Source: Sepioteuthis lessoniana | Lineage: Eukaryota; Mollusca; Cephalopoda; Myopsida; Loliginidae | NCBI GenBank assembly: GCA_963585895.1 | Contig: CAUZXS010005793.1 | Location: 129,001-193,000, forward strand | Reading direction: 5' to 3' | Length of the DNA stretch: 64,000 nt | The notes under the pieces: generated by a model | The model's input: only the letters and a program-made list of their open reading frames with translations | Databases searched by the model: none | What the model was told of the DNA's origin: nothing | Shown: one piece after another, positions 45,600-58,444 of the stretch | How the letters are laid out: each line of letters opens with the position of its first letter | Numbering within the stretch: position 1 is the first letter of the stretch | Made by a program: the position numbers and the translations under genes

Positions 45600-48130
45600 T
45601 TTTTTCTCTTGGCTAATTTTTCATGATTAGAATTTATATCCATTGAATAAATAATTCACAAAATATCTTTGTTCCATATACCTCAAGGATAGCTAAGGCC
45701 ATCAAATTTGGTAGTTACTAATGTAAACCTGAGCAAGAGTTCATCACATTAAAATGCTGGAATTTTCAAAACCTAAGTTTTTACTGAGAGGTTTATTTAC
45801 ATTATAAATATAATGCTAAACCGAGTCATTCCTTTTTGTATCTGCCAGGTTAGCTAAATTGAATCTTTAACCTTTTCTTTAAATGTATAAAGGAGACATT
45901 TAGCAAACCATTTCCAAGACAGAAATCAAAATTATGATTTTATGAGCTTCTTTAGGTTTTGATTTTCTGGTAGCTAAAAACACATTGACTTTTAAGATAC
46001 TTATGTTTGTGGTTTAACAGAATCAATCCTCTTCCTGATTATTTATTTTGTTAAATTTTACATTTGCAAATGGATTTATTCTCAGTTTTCTCCATCTATC
46101 AGCAAGTGTTTTGGAGATCATGCTATTCTCAAAAGGCCAAAGCATAAATAATTCTAATTTCTACTTTCATAGGTTTTGGTTTCTTTGTTTAATGACATAT
46201 CAACTTTTATATATTGACTGTGCAACTAGAAGGGTTATACATGTATTCCCATAAAATTTTCTAACAGTTATTAAGTTCTTACACCTCAGTGACTGCTACC
46301 ATAAAAAAGGACCAATCAAATTAATCAATGCCAATTCTTTATCTCTTGATTAGCAAAGTAATGGTAAAAGAAAAGAGAACCATGCTTGTAAAATTCTTTA
46401 TGTGAAGTTAATTTGTGGCATGTCTTTTTTCCACTGAGTGTTTCACACAAAAGATGAGAGGATAAAATTCATTTATATGTGAATTTTATAGTAAATATTA
46501 GGTATGTGGTAACAGTGTACTCCAAGCCATTCAATAGCTGAAATATTTGTATTATGCACTGACCTCATTTGAACATCTAGTGAAGACATTTGAGTCTTGT
46601 TATTTTTCTTATGGTTGGGTCAAGATGGTGAAGGAAGTACTCCACACTAGCCCAAGTGCTTTCAACCATTTAGCTGGTCATCCTCAGGAGTCATGTTAGG
46701 TTGTTTGTTGCTGTGAGTTTTATTTATATTTATTTGGAGTGTTTTTTTTAATAGATGGGGTTGGCTCATTTTGTTAGGGTGGGTGGTTAGTTATTGAATA
46801 TGTTTAACTTGTGTTGAATGCTATTTTATTTATAGTAGTTTTTTTTATAGTTATTGCTTCAAGGATTTGTAAATGGTTTTTGTTATTTTTATATATGATT
46901 TTTGTATGGTTAATTAGGATTTTTCTTATATCTGGGAATTTGAGTTTGTTAGTGTCTTTGTTATGCTTTGTCATTAGATGCTGTTTTATGGTACTCATGT
47001 CAGAGGTAGTAAAAATGATATTTTTATTAATGTGAAATGATACCCTAATCAAAACAATCTTAATTTTATCATGACGCTATTATAGACATCCAGAGAATTT
47101 AATGACATCTTTCAACTGTTTCTAAATAATTTACTCATTACATGTTTTTAAAACATTTGGTGCTATTAGAAGTAACTTCAAGTGGAAATCAACGAGGAAT
47201 AAAAATCCAAGATCATTAAATGTTTTTGATTAACCAAATCTTTATTTCATTTAATTTTTTTGATTAAAATGCACCCCAGAGTGTTTCAACAGGTGAAATC
47301 ACAATTTTCAAATACTGCTACACCACTCAGCAGTCTCACTCCTTTTCTTTTGCCCTAAGTTAGTAACTGAACAATGCTTTCCTTTCCATATTCCTAACTA
47401 GCAATTCTGTATCCACACTTGTCTCATGGTACCTATCCATATTAAAATGATCAAACAGCTGGATAGAAATTACATTGTCTAAATTACACCCACTCTTTAC
47501 TCAGATCTCATTAATTATCAGGTGGCAAAACTATTTTGTTTCATTCGCATTTGAGTGGGTATTTTGAGCCTAACATAAAAACAATGATTGGTTGTAATTT
47601 ACTAAGTATTTTGTTAGTGCATACTTTGTACACCATGGCTCTAGTAATTTGTATGTCTCACTACTATAAAATAAATGAAATACTAAAATCTTGAATCTTA
47701 TAAAAGCATCAGTCTTTCTGAACTCAAATGTAGTGATCTCATAAACCATCAACAGATTTGAGCTTAACTGGGAGTTGCATAAAATATCTTGTGTGAAATG
47801 ACTAATAATATCAATACTTCAGGCTTCAAAAGAAATTAAACATTTACTATATATGAAAATCTTCAAAAACAATCTGTCATTTAATAAGACTATTATTCAG
47901 AAGTAATAAACAAAAAGATAATAGGCACAGAAGCTACAATAGCGTCATAAAAATATTTTTCCTAATGAAGCCATCCTTGTAACAAAACACAATTTAATTT
48001 TCCACATTGTCCTCCATCAGATTTTATTTCAAAGCTTATATATCTGTTATTAAACATGGTCTCAATACAGAGTAATGAGAAATTAGTTGTTTAAATGAGT
48101 TTTTCAAAGCACAAAAATAAATAAATATAT
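45600..48130. other. AT-rich intergenic DNA
   Basis: No TE protein or terminus recognised. The open frames of 60-82 codons are hydrophobic, T-rich chance products. Confidence 0.45.
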
Positions 48131-48138
48131 ATATAACA

Positions 48139-49023
48139 CACGTGGTGCCTTCAATCTAAAATTGCTGTAGACTCTTGAAAATTCAGTATGTTATTGCTAT
48201 ACATCTTATGAGATGACTGACCAATTTTTATGATTTCAGGTTCAAATCAACAGCTACAGCAGCAATTGGAATACACCCTACTAAAGCCTGATTATCACAG
48301 CTGGTGAATTTCAAAATTGCAATCTGGACTTTAGAAGAATGATATGCAATAAAATTGTTTTAAACTTGGAAAAAATGCCATGTGATGAAAGCTGGATCTA
48401 CTGCTATGACCCAGAGACCAAGAGACAGAGTTCCTAGTGGAAGCATGCTGGCTCTCCCAGATCCAAGGCGGCCAGACAGAGCAAATCTACCCACAAACTT
48501 TTGATGATCCCTTTTTTGACAGCACTGGCATGATCTACATGCACTGGGTTCCCACTGGACAAACAGTCAAAAAGGAATACTATGTTGAGGTTTTAAGGGA
48601 GTTCAGGAAGAGATTCCATCGGAAGAGGCCAGCACTCTTCAAATCGAGTCAGTGGCATTTCCACCAGGACAATGCACCAGTTCACAACTCCATCCTTGTC
48701 ACAGACTAGTTGACCAATATGGGCATCAAGACCTGTTCCTCAGCCTCCCTATAGTCCAGGCCTTGCTCCCTGTGACTTTTGGTTATTCCCTAAGCTCACA
48801 GGCGGTCGTTATGAGACAATTGAGGAGATGAAAGAGGCTGTGACAAAGGTCATTGACACTCACACAAGAGGACTTCCATGGGGCCTTCTAGAAGTTGTTG
48901 GAACAGTATAAGTGCATTGCAGCCGGAGAAGATTACTTCGAAGGGGACTAGAGTTTCATGAGTGTACTATCAATAAAAGTGCCCATACGAAAAAGTCTGG
49001 AAACTTATTTCATGATCCTTATA
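48139..49023 (+). mobile_element. mariner derivative M4
   Basis: Plus frames: DESWIYCYDPETK (first catalytic Asp), [40 protein letters not shown] (second Asp) and, frameshifted, the YSPDL..CDFWLFP region, ending at TIR ccatacgaaaaagtctggaa. The 5' TIR is internally deleted and the N-terminal helix-turn-helix coding part is missing. It keeps the central part that M1-M3 lack. Confidence 0.88.
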
Positions 49024-49049
49024 TATATATATATAAAATTAACTTAAAT

Positions 49050-49623
49050 TGCGAGTTGGAACCCACTACATAAGATATTTAATAAGAATTGTGTTAAATT
49101 AAGCTATAGTTGCATGCCCAACATCAATAGCATAATAAATAAGAGTAATATAGCTAAACTAAGTAAAGAGAAAAATAAGGTGATTGCTAAATGTAATTAT
49201 AGGAATAAGGTTAAGTGCCTACTGGAAGGCAACTGGAAACAAGAATGTGTGGTGTATAAAGTGGAAGTATATAGTGATCCGGGTAATGATAGAAATAAAA
49301 AGGTATATTTTAGGTCGACGCAAGGGGAATTTAAGACTAGGTACTATAACCATAGAATGAGTTTCTCCCATGAGAAATATAGGCATAGTACCACATTATC
49401 TAGTTATGTGTGGGAGGTCAAAGATAAAAAAAAAATAGATCCAATACTGAAATGGGAAGTAATAAAGAAATGCCGTAAATATAGGGCTGGCGACAGGTAC
49501 TGTTTACTTTGTAATGAGGAAAAATTAGCAATAGCGTCTCGTAAAAGTAGGGATATGTTAAACCAAAGGTCGGAGGTTTTAAATAGTTGTAAACACAAAA
49601 GGGGGTGGCTGCTCTATAATTAG
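49050..49623 (+). CDS. Penelope-like element ORF end: GIY-YIG endonuclease domain
   Basis: The frame is open upstream of the first Met (49114): WNPLHKIFNKN, VKLSYSCMPNINSIINKSN, then CNYRNKVKCLLEG, CVVYKVEVYSD, KVYFRSTQGEFKTRYYNHRM, STTLSSYVWEVKDKK, LKWEVIKKC, RYCLLCNEEKLAI and SCKHKRGWLL. This is the end of Penelope-like RTs: linker YSCMPN, a Cys-rich CN.RNK.CLL block, GIY-YIG endonuclease (VY...V at GIY, YFRST for YIGxT) and the CxLCxxEKxxI tail. Type: retroelement protein, 5' truncated at (TA)n next to M4. The intact frame of at least 170 codons suggests a recent insertion. YIG has become YFR, so activity is uncertain. Confidence 0.9.
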
Positions 49624-49787
49624 AGATAGGTTTCTATGTATTTATACCCGAGGGTTTTTTTAAAAAAAAAATAAAAGTAAGGTTTTTTGTTAATTTTATT
49701 TGTTTCTTTTGTTATGTAAATTTTAAGCTGGGTAGGTTTCTGGTGAATATAAAAAATGGTGTTTTCTCCTTTATCGTTGGTTGGTGT

Positions 49788-49837
49788 GAGACTCCCTGAT
49801 GATCCGTTGAGGTGAAACTTTAGTAGGATTCCGACTC
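49788..49837 (+). ncRNA. hammerhead ribozyme-like motif downstream of Penelope-like ORF (H3)
   Basis: GAG..TCC, CTGATGA (49796-49802), a weak helix II TCC..GGT, GAAAC, TTTA loop, GTA (cleavage expected after 49825), GGA..CTC. Helix I pairs TCC/GGA and GAG/CTC around an internal loop; helix III is A-U, C-G with a 4-nt loop. Helix II has a U-U at its base and only two good pairs. Penelope-like elements are known to carry such motifs in their terminal repeats. Confidence 0.55.
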
Positions 49838-50140
49838 GTGATTTAAGTTAATTTTGTAATTGGCTCCACTCGTGTTGAGCACTCTTGTAATTGTAGCATT
49901 GTAGCGTTTATGGTGGGTTTTATTTTTCTTTTGACCAACTGACTGCATATCTCTTGATTTTTTTCAACTGGTGTGACGGAGTTCGCATTTTTTTTTGTCC
50001 TATGATATTTTTTCTTTTTCCCCTCGGGTGGTGATTCGAGATATTTTTATCTCTTGTTCCTGGCGGGTTTTTTTTTCTTTTTTCTGGTAACCGTGAATGC
50101 TGGTAGATAGTAGATTAGTAAATTATATAAAATTAACCGT

Positions 50141-50590
50141 AAGGAAGACATATAGGTTTAGGGAAACTGTGGGCATGTTTATTGTTAAAAAAAAAAAATT
50201 ATGAGCGACCGGTTTTGTCTGGCTCTTATCAAGCTGTTAACACCAGAAAATTTAAAAGGGGGAATGTAATGGAAAAAAGTAGAGGAAAGGAGAAAAGGGG
50301 AGGAAAAAAACAAAAAACAAAAAAACACAAAGAGGGGGGAGTAGTAGAGATGAACAGAGACTGATCACATTCAATCCTAACAGATAGTCTCTGTTTACAG
50401 AGAGAAGGCTTCGAACATATAGGGTCTTCAACACTTTTAGATGTTTATTTGCGTTTGCCGTATATAGGTTCCAGAGGTGAGAGATTTGCCAAATCCATCA
50501 CCACGGCTGTTGGTAAATGTTATTTCTCAGCTGCTGTACGAGTGATAAATAAACATGCCTACAGTTTCCCTAAACCAATATGTCTTCCTT
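50141..50590. mobile_element. Penelope-like fragment bounded by 43-bp inverted repeats
   Basis: Arms 50141-50183 and 50548-50590: aaggaagacatataggttta, gggaaactgtgggcatgttt and inverse. The right arm is inside a plus frame TLLDVYLRLPYIGSRGERFA, KSITTAVGK, INKHAYSFPKPICLPCN, which looks like the RT-to-endonuclease region of a Penelope-like protein. The left arm is the reverse of the same coding end, so two copies face each other. Confidence 0.5.
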
Positions 50591-51006
50591 GCAATTAATA
50601 AGTTTTTAACCATCAATGAATATAAGCTTTTTGCAATGTATTAGCAACTTGGTCTTACTATTGAGCAATGAGAATTTCCAGTCATGGTAAGATGGTTCTT
50701 TGTTTTATTATTAATTCCGAGTCAAAATTTTAATCAAAAATGTTAAAATTATAATTTTAGAGAACTTTTTTCAATTTATGTTTTAATATTAAATCTTATA
50801 GTTTTTAAAGTCACTTAGATACCTCTGTTGGTACATACATACACAAGCTCAAGGCAGAAAATGACATTGATGACCGATTTTATGCAGAAGCACCAATCAA
50901 TACATTAGTAATTCTGTTAGAAATGATAGAAACCTTGTTAACCCATGCCTGACAATGGCAAGAATCTCAGAATGGATGGCAACAAATAACTGATACTAAA
51001 AAACAA

Positions 51007-51007
<1 letters not shown>

Positions 51008-51058
<51 letters not shown>
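51008..51058. repeat. (GA)n microsatellite
   Basis: About 25 GA units. Confidence 0.95.
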
Positions 51059-51060
<2 letters not shown>

Positions 51061-51146
51061 CTTTTAAGCAAAAAACGAAGACCAAAGCAATATCATAGAC
51101 CGACTACAACAAAGCTTATATATGATATCCCAAACTTGAATATTGG

Positions 51147-51385
51147 TTTGGTTTCAGTTTCTTTGTTGAATAGCATATCAGCCTTTATTATTATATGCCA
51201 AAGTTATCCTTGTAGAAGGACAGTAATGGTTCTATTTAATCCATAGCTGGGTGGAATAAGGGGTTCATACCTTTCACAAAGGTATTAGTCTGAAAGTGAA
51301 CATAATAGCTTGACTGGGGTTCAAATTTGTTTACCAAAGTATTACAATCCAGCACATTAACCACTATTTCATAAGCCCCCACCCT
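51147..51385 (-). repeat. SINE-A copy
   Basis: Reverse full copy: tail (tttctttgttgaatagcata), central domain (atccatagctgggtgg; cacaaaggtattagtc), B-box-like ggggttcaaatttg and the A-box end (cagcacattaaccac). Confidence 0.8.
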
Positions 51386-51489
51386 ATATAAGCGAGCTTA
51401 AATATACTCTGAATTGCCAAACATGCAATAAAATTATATTCATCATAGTAAAGAATCAGAAGATAGATAACTGAAGAATCTCAAGGCAA

Positions 51490-51770
51490 GGTCCATTTTT
51501 CAAAGGGAGAGTGATGTTTTGTGTATGACACTAAACTGCATCTGATAGATCTAGGGAGTATGGAGTACCTTGTCATTGAAAATACACTCAGATCTGTTTA
51601 AGAATTATTTGTATTCAGTAGGACTGTGTGCAAAAAAAAAAAAAAAAAAAAAAAAATACTCTGATGAAACAACTAAACACAAAATGTAGATATGAATGTA
51701 CAAAGAACATAATGCCCTAATCTCTAAGCATAAAAACTCTAAATGGGTCAATATGCTCTAAAAATTAATT
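51490..51770 (-). repeat. R3 core end, A-tract and R4-type flank
   Basis: Reverse core remnant (tgacactaaactgcatctga; gatctagggagtatggagta), A-run 51632-51656, then aaaatgtagatatgaatgta..ctaagcataaaa. Same order as at 24.6-24.9 kb. Confidence 0.65.
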
Positions 51771-51779
51771 GACCAGGTC

Positions 51780-51960
51780 TATCTCATGACTTTTTATAAT
51801 TGCAATGATTTAGCACGAGTAAATCTTAAAAATTTTTTTTTTTTTTTTTTTTTAAAGACAGATACAAATGTGCCAGAAACTTAATTCCTATAAATAACAA
51901 CCTAACTTAGCCTTAATAATTTGCTCTGAGAGAGAGAATGAAGCAATCAATAATAAGATA

Positions 51961-51991
<31 letters not shown>

Positions 51992-52079
51992 GTGTGTTGG
52001 CTGTCACAATCTCACTTCACGAGTTTGTGGCAGACCAAATGTGGTATAATTTGGAGTGTGCCCAATATCTGTGATAGAG

Positions 52080-52120
<41 letters not shown>

Positions 52121-52930
52121 TAGAAGAATCCTGAAGAGCCTTGTGAAAAAACTGGAAGAACTGAAAACATCTAGAAGACAGTATTACTAAAACCTGTTAG
52201 AATATTGAGGAGAGTACTGGAGTATTGAAAAAAACTTGTTATCATTTGATGTCCAAAAAATCAATAGATATCACAAAGTACAAATAATGTTAAAAATCAA
52301 GACCATACCAAGGCAGTGTTTGGATCAGCAAGAGAGTTGAGAATGTTGGAGTATTGAATGGACTATCACTTGATACTCAGAAACTAAAATAATGGACATT
52401 CTGTTGAATGTGAGAAAAACAAGAGATGAACTGGAAAATGAGACAAAAAATATCAGAATAAAAGAGGAAGTAAAAGATAATTAAAAGAATCAGTAATGGA
52501 AAAAGAAAATAAGAAAAAAAAATAAAGTAAATCTGTTATTGGACCCTGTCAAATTCTAAAATAAAGACCAACATTTTACAAATTAATCAGCTTGAATTGG
52601 CTAATTGCTGTCATCTTTCAGAATTAGAATCTGATCTAATTGCTCTTAAAGTGGTTTCAAAACATTGATCTTAAGCAGTTACCCTCTTGAGACATTTATT
52701 TACGGGCTAATAATAAAGGAACACAAAATCACTTGTTTTTCTTATTCTTATGAAGTGATTTATGTCTTATATCATAGAGGATCGAATTATAAAAAAAGGA
52801 CAGGAAATTAATTTTAAAATACAGTCATACATAAATAAAATTAAAGTAAAATAAAATTAGAAAAATTAGCAAAAATCAGATATAGTGAGGAGACTGTTAA
52901 ACTGAATATTCTATATTTAAAGTTAAAACC
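51780..52930. other. intergenic DNA with microsatellites
   Basis: T-run 51832-51854, (GT)n 51964-51982, (TA)n 52081-52118, AGAA-rich stretch to 52550. No gene recognised. Confidence 0.5.
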
Positions 52931-52934
52931 ATAG

Positions 52935-54161
52935 TGTCACATGGTCTACCACTGAGAGAAGAGAAATAAGAAATTTCCCCTACCCCTCTGTGTTTGAATT
53001 ACCAGGCCGCTAAAGACTGACCATTAAAAGAGGAATAAGGAATGTAGGTCAATTCCTCATGGCCAAAGTAACAAATCCGGGTCAGAATGAAAGCCAACAG
53101 ATGTTTGCACTCTGTGTTCGGATGGATAAAGAAGGGGATATACTGGATAGATATAGTAGTCTGAACGAGTCGCCTGACAGGGTGAAGGAAGAAGAAAGAG
53201 GCTAAATGATTGGCCAGACCCCCAAAGCGGAAGTACCACCCTTTTTCATCAGCAGAAATAGTGATAAAGAATATCAGTTTAGTGGATGGAGGTCGCTGTG
53301 AACGAATCTCATGCCAAACTTCGGGTGAAGAAGCAGAGCTGAGTTTGAGGACAGCAGTCGATGTGATAAGATGAATTGAAACTGTCACCGAAATTCCGGG
53401 GAATAGCAGAGAGAATCTGGGACAAGAAGATGACAGACGCCTTCAAGCCAAGTTATATAAAATCCCGCTAGCCCGTAAAAGAGAAAATACTCTCAGAAGG
53501 AACCCGTCAAAAAGCTAAGTAAACCTTAAGACTGTTTTCTCCTTCCACCCTTCCTAAGTATTGCAATTACATACTCTCTCTCTCTCAATTTAAAGAAGGA
53601 AGAAAGAAAAGAATAAGGAAGAAAGACATATCTATTTTAATATTATCCGCTGATAATATAGCCGACACGTTAAATAAGTGTGTTCGCATGTATTAAAAAC
53701 CTTGTTATATTTTATATCTCTCCTCGTGTTGAAATTTATTCATTGTGTTGTCCGCCTATAAAGTTGTCTTTTGCATGTTCCTTTTCAGCTTCATTCGCCT
53801 CAATTTATTCTCGCTAAATGTCCTATTCGCCCTTTTAAAATATTACCCGGGAAATTGGAATTGTCGACAACAACAAATAATATATCTAAACCCAGAGGCC
53901 CATATCTTCTATTATCCTAGGGGTAGGAAGAGGTAGTGGCCTGGTGGGTGTGTGTACGTGAAAAAATGGAAACCCCTTGCCAGCAGCAGTCAGTCTAGCC
54001 CCAAATTAACCCCTACATAATCTGCCAGTTCCCCCTACGCCCAAAAAGGGAATCTTAACTGGAACTTATTCTGCGAGGGATCAAGTGCCAGACTGCCCAG
54101 TCTTCACACGTGCGAAAAATAAACTCCCGTCCTGGGATAAATATTTAATGGCACCGTCACA
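52935..54161 (+). mobile_element. solo LTR of a 1.1-1.2-kb family
   Basis: Starts TGTCACATGG, ends ACCGTCACA, flanked by ATAG on both sides (52931-52934 and 54162-54165), a clean 4-bp target duplication. TATATAAAATCCC near 53454 is a TATA box; AATAAA at 54117-54122 is near the end. A second, inverted copy lies at 60625-61752. No gag/pol. The minus frames inside (129 codons) are shared with the second copy only through DNA similarity. Gypsy- or retrovirus-like LTR by structure; class not proven. Confidence 0.85.
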
Positions 54162-54239
54162 ATAGTTTTAGATGAATTAAAGATGATGAATTATACCAAG
54201 GTCTATTTAAAAATTGAGAAGAGTTTCATTTGATTTATT

Positions 54240-54625
54240 TGTTCAATAGTATGGGTTATCTCTTATGGCTTACTTTATACTAAAATATGTAGTTTCAAAT
54301 ATTCCTACCCGATACTAACAAATTATAGACAGTTATATGGTTTCACATAACTAATCCTATTTAATAACAATTTGTTTGCAGTTATGTGGTTTTGAAGTAT
54401 ATTCAAAATTAGAATCTAATACTAAATTTCCAACAGATCTATTCAGTGAGATCCTAACAAGTACTATCACTATGAATCTGAGTAAAGCTGGGAGTAATGG
54501 CAATGAAGGGGTACTCCAGAACTGGAATCTCACCACCAGATGAGTTATATCAAAGGATGCTACTTTTTGATGGAGCATCTTACCCCTGTGCTGAGGATAC
54601 AGTCAGCATATTCTAAACGCCACCA
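54240..54625 (+). repeat. R3 copy
   Basis: Head and units (tatggtttcacataac; tgcagttatgtggtttt) then diverged core (gagatcctaacaagtactat; cagtcagcatattctaaacg). Confidence 0.6.
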
Positions 54626-54639
54626 AAAGGATAAGAACA

Positions 54640-57060
54640 AAAGAAATACATGTAAATAAAAGTTAAGTAGGACCATTTGTGGTTGGGATAGGTAACAATA
54701 GCAGATACTTCATTTGGTATTTGCTTTCAGGACAAAAGAATTTGTTCATCTTTCATCTGCAGGTAAACGGTTTGAGGTAGAACTATGAAATTTGTTAAGC
54801 ATACTTATTAGGTTTGGAGGAAAGTTTTAATGTAAAGAAATTTTTTCCTTAAGGGGAAAAGTAAAAACTATCTTCAAAAGGGATGTCTCTAATAATAATT
54901 AGTGGGAAGTAAATTTCATGCAAGTTGTAATCATACATATCTATATTACCAAAGTAAAAAAAAATTGTTTTACTAAAATAATTCACACTTAATTAAACAT
55001 CACTAATTAGGGAAAAAATAAACAAAAAAGGAAAAAGAAAAACTAAAGAGGAATGAAGATATGACAAAGAAAATACTAAATAAATCAAGAAACTATGAGA
55101 ACCAATAAAGATAAAACTTTAGGAGACAGAGAGAGAACAATAAACAAAGTGATTGAGAGAATGAGAAAGAAGATATTAGAAAGAGAGGAAATTACAAAGA
55201 AAACTAAAGAGTAAGAGATAGCAAAATGGTATAAATTGCAATTAAGTAGCAATTTGTTAAACATCCTCCACTTTTGAGGACACTCAATGTCAAAACATCA
55301 ATACTGATAAAAACCCAATGATGTCCTTTATTTACTGTTTTCAAAGTATTTAACCAAGATTATCTTTACAACCTAAAATGATTCCATTAGTATTATTTGC
55401 AACTTGGGTGTGGCTAGAAGTTCATTTTCAACCCATCATAAAAGTGGTTTTCTATCTGAAACTGCATCATTTCAACAGAACCCGAAGTGAGCATGAAAAG
55501 CTCTCTGTGAAGCAATTAGATTCACCAGTCTTAAGAAAACATTTCAACAGCAAACACATGATGTGCACTGGTTCAAGCCATGATTGTAACTGACTGTAGG
55601 AAAAAAAAAGGGACTAAGGTATTAGCTAGATGGAACTACCATTACTACTTGCCTAAGATCACTTTTACCCACCCCACAGGTCACAGTTAAAAATGTAGGA
55701 GGTACTTCTGTACCGTGTGTGTGTGTGTGTGTGTGTGTAATAAAAAGATTACTGTTAATGAGAAAAATTGTCAAAGTAAAGTGCTTAAAGTCAGTACAGT
55801 AGAACATGCATACAAACCAGAAAAACATCAACTTAACATGAAGTATGTTACTTTAAGTTTCATGTAATGTGCATAATCATCAGACAGAAAAGGGAAAAAT
55901 TTGGCCAATCAATTGTAATATCTAGTGGTATAAAGTCATGCATTATAATGAAACTAGACATGACACTTCCATAAGAAAAAATACATAAATTACCAGTCAA
56001 TATATATATATGAAAATCTATGACAACAATTAAAAGTTCTAATATAATGGTTAGTCAACAAACTTTCAGGAATGAGAATGTGTGTGTAACCATTGAAGAA
56101 GGGAAGAAATTCCAGAAAAAAAAAAAAAAAAAAAAAAAAAAAATGCAGCAAGTTATAAAGATGAAAGGCTATGTTATCGACTTAATAGTATACAAATTGT
56201 TCAATTTTTTCAAATTTTCATACTCTACAAATCATTTTATATTTTTCTCGTTTTTCTACTCATATTTAGTAAATTTAACCTATCCTCAAAATTGAGTCGT
56301 ATATTCTTTTTTTGTACTTTATAACATAAAAAATCTGGCATCATACAAGTATTAAATTCTAAAAAATGGGTCAAAATATTCAATATGCATAGTGTACAAG
56401 TAATTTCACCATTGACTATATATGCATACACATTTCTATGTGCACACATGGACACACATCGTGTATGTGTGTGTATACAAATTTATTCATAATGGCTATT
56501 TTTGCTGATGTTTTCATTCTTCAAACAGATGAACCGTAATCAAGATTTAACACATTTTACTAATATTTTATTGTTATCGTATTAGTTTACATGTAGAATT
56601 TAATCATTAACAGATGCACAGTATAAGTGTGAAAGATCAAGTTATCAGAGAATGCCAATGTTTTGCTTAACCTTAAACACAACACTACTATGGTATATCA
56701 ATATAAAAATCAACTGGTTCACAATGAGTTTTGGTCAAGCAGTCAAACAGCAAGCAATTCATTAAAGCTGATAGAAACAAGCAAAAAAACTACATCTCCA
56801 GCTTGTTAGAATTGTGTTGGCTTGCACCTTTTCATATTTTGTCACTTCAAATGGTACCATTGCAGTAAATGCAACAGTCACAAAGATTCAGTGTTCCAAA
56901 AACTTTATTTTCTGCTATCTTTGGTCAAGGAGAAACATTACAAGTCTTATTGTCAATCAGTTGGTCCGATTCAGTAACTTTTTTCCTTCAAATAGAAAGT
57001 AGAAGTGTCTCTTTGATATCCATAAAGCCATAGAGTTAGCTTAAAACAAATTTACATGTT
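54640..57060. other. AT-rich intergenic DNA
   Basis: (GT)n at 55713-55737, A-run 56116-56143. Small open frames resemble no family. Confidence 0.45.
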
Positions 57061-57074
57061 AAAGAATTTTCATT

Positions 57075-57315
57075 CACAAACAAAATCATCCAAGTAAGAC
57101 TAGCAAAACATGCGGGGCACTGCTGGAGAAATCTCATAAGCAATGTCCTATGGACTACTAAACATGGGCACACTAGTATTGGTTGACCAGCAAAAACTTA
57201 CATTTACCAGCTCTATGAAGACACTAGATGCTATCTAAGACTTGCTAAGAGTGACCGAGAGGGGTAACAACCCAAGGGAATCCATGCTCTCGGCACACTT
57301 TGATGATAAATTTAA
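57075..57315 (+). pseudogene. RTE-like LINE C-terminal fragment
   Basis: Frames with gaps: IIQVRLAKHAGHCWRN, SNVLWTTKHGHTSIG, PAKTYIYQLYEDT, then ending in ttgatgat. It parallels RTRHAGHCWRS..PTHGRAKAGRPARTYIQQLCEDT of the 23-kb copy. Confidence 0.75.
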
Positions 57316-57559
57316 AATTCAAATTCAGTATTTTTATTATCTTTAAGTTTGCTATCAAATGCATTAATATTGTAATGTTTCTATTACATGCTTTTTATTA
57401 ACATTTTATTCATCAAATCAGAAGGCTTATATTCTTCAATTAAGGTGAAACATTCACATACAAAAGAAAGGAAATGTAGTCTTCATTAAAAAAAAAAAAA
57501 AAATGCTATACCTCTTTTATACACACAATATATGATAAAGTCATAAATAATTTGGCTGA

Positions 57560-57782
57560 AGCCCCAAATGTAATGACTTAAGTACTAGACTGTGGCCTTG
57601 AAGTAAGTGAATTTGAACTCTAGTCATGCTATTATGCTCACTTTCAAACTAATACCCTTGGGAAAAGTATGATCCTCCCGATTCCCCTAGCTATAGGTTA
57701 AATTGTATCACTGCAGTTATTCAACAAAGATGGCTTTGACACAAGAGTTGATATGCCATTAAACAATGAAACCAGACCAAAC
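57560..57782 (+). repeat. SINE-A copy
   Basis: A-box (taatgacttaagtactagac), B-box-like GAATTTGAACTCTAG, central domain (actaatacccttgggaaaag; agctataggttaaattgtat) and tail gatatgccattaaacaatga. Confidence 0.85.
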
Positions 57783-58147
57783 CATGAATAATCTTAGTGA
57801 AATGATATTCTTAAGAAACAAGTTATTTCTCTGCCTTGAAAGAATACCTGTTGCTATTGATATGCAATCTTCCATTATTCATCTCACTAAGAGTATGAGG
57901 AAGCCAAATGCCCAGCTAGCTTATTTTTCCTATCTTTTTCAAGTGACAGCAAATTGTGGATTGGGTGTGATGTATGTCTTTGTCTGGGTTCAATGACGTA
58001 TTGCCTGAATAAAACTGAAACCCAGTTTTGGATATGGTGGTTATTAATGACACATTGAAAGTTTGAAATGCATAGTTACAACTTGCTTAAAAAAATAAAT
58101 AAAAAAATTTACTTGTGACTATATATATATATATACACACACGCTCC

Positions 58148-58444
58148 CCCATGGGGGTTGAGCACTCTGGTGAAGGAATTGTCGGCCGCCCCTAGCGTAA
58201 TGCAAAGCTCTTCATAAGAATTGAGCACTCTGGTAGCCGATAAGGTATAAAAAAAATGTAAACAAAGGCTGCTGCTGCTAAAATAAATACCTTAAAATTC
58301 CCTTAGCCAACGTAGTCCGCTTGGTAGCCGACAGGTCTGAAGCTTAGTCTAACGTAAAGTTGGACGGGTTTCGATCTCGGCTTCGAGCGTCCTGCGTGTC
58401 TAGCCACACTGAAGAGTTCTGATAGAACGAAACTGTCTGTGGAT

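Noticed and set aside
46811-47052. Mirror-image frames of 74 and 82 codons
   Set aside because: T-rich DNA lacking stops on both strands; hydrophobic, no motif.
52999-53388. 129-codon minus-strand frame
   Set aside because: It lies inside a solo LTR and is antisense to its promoter; the similar frame at 61.5 kb is the same LTR, and no protein family fits.
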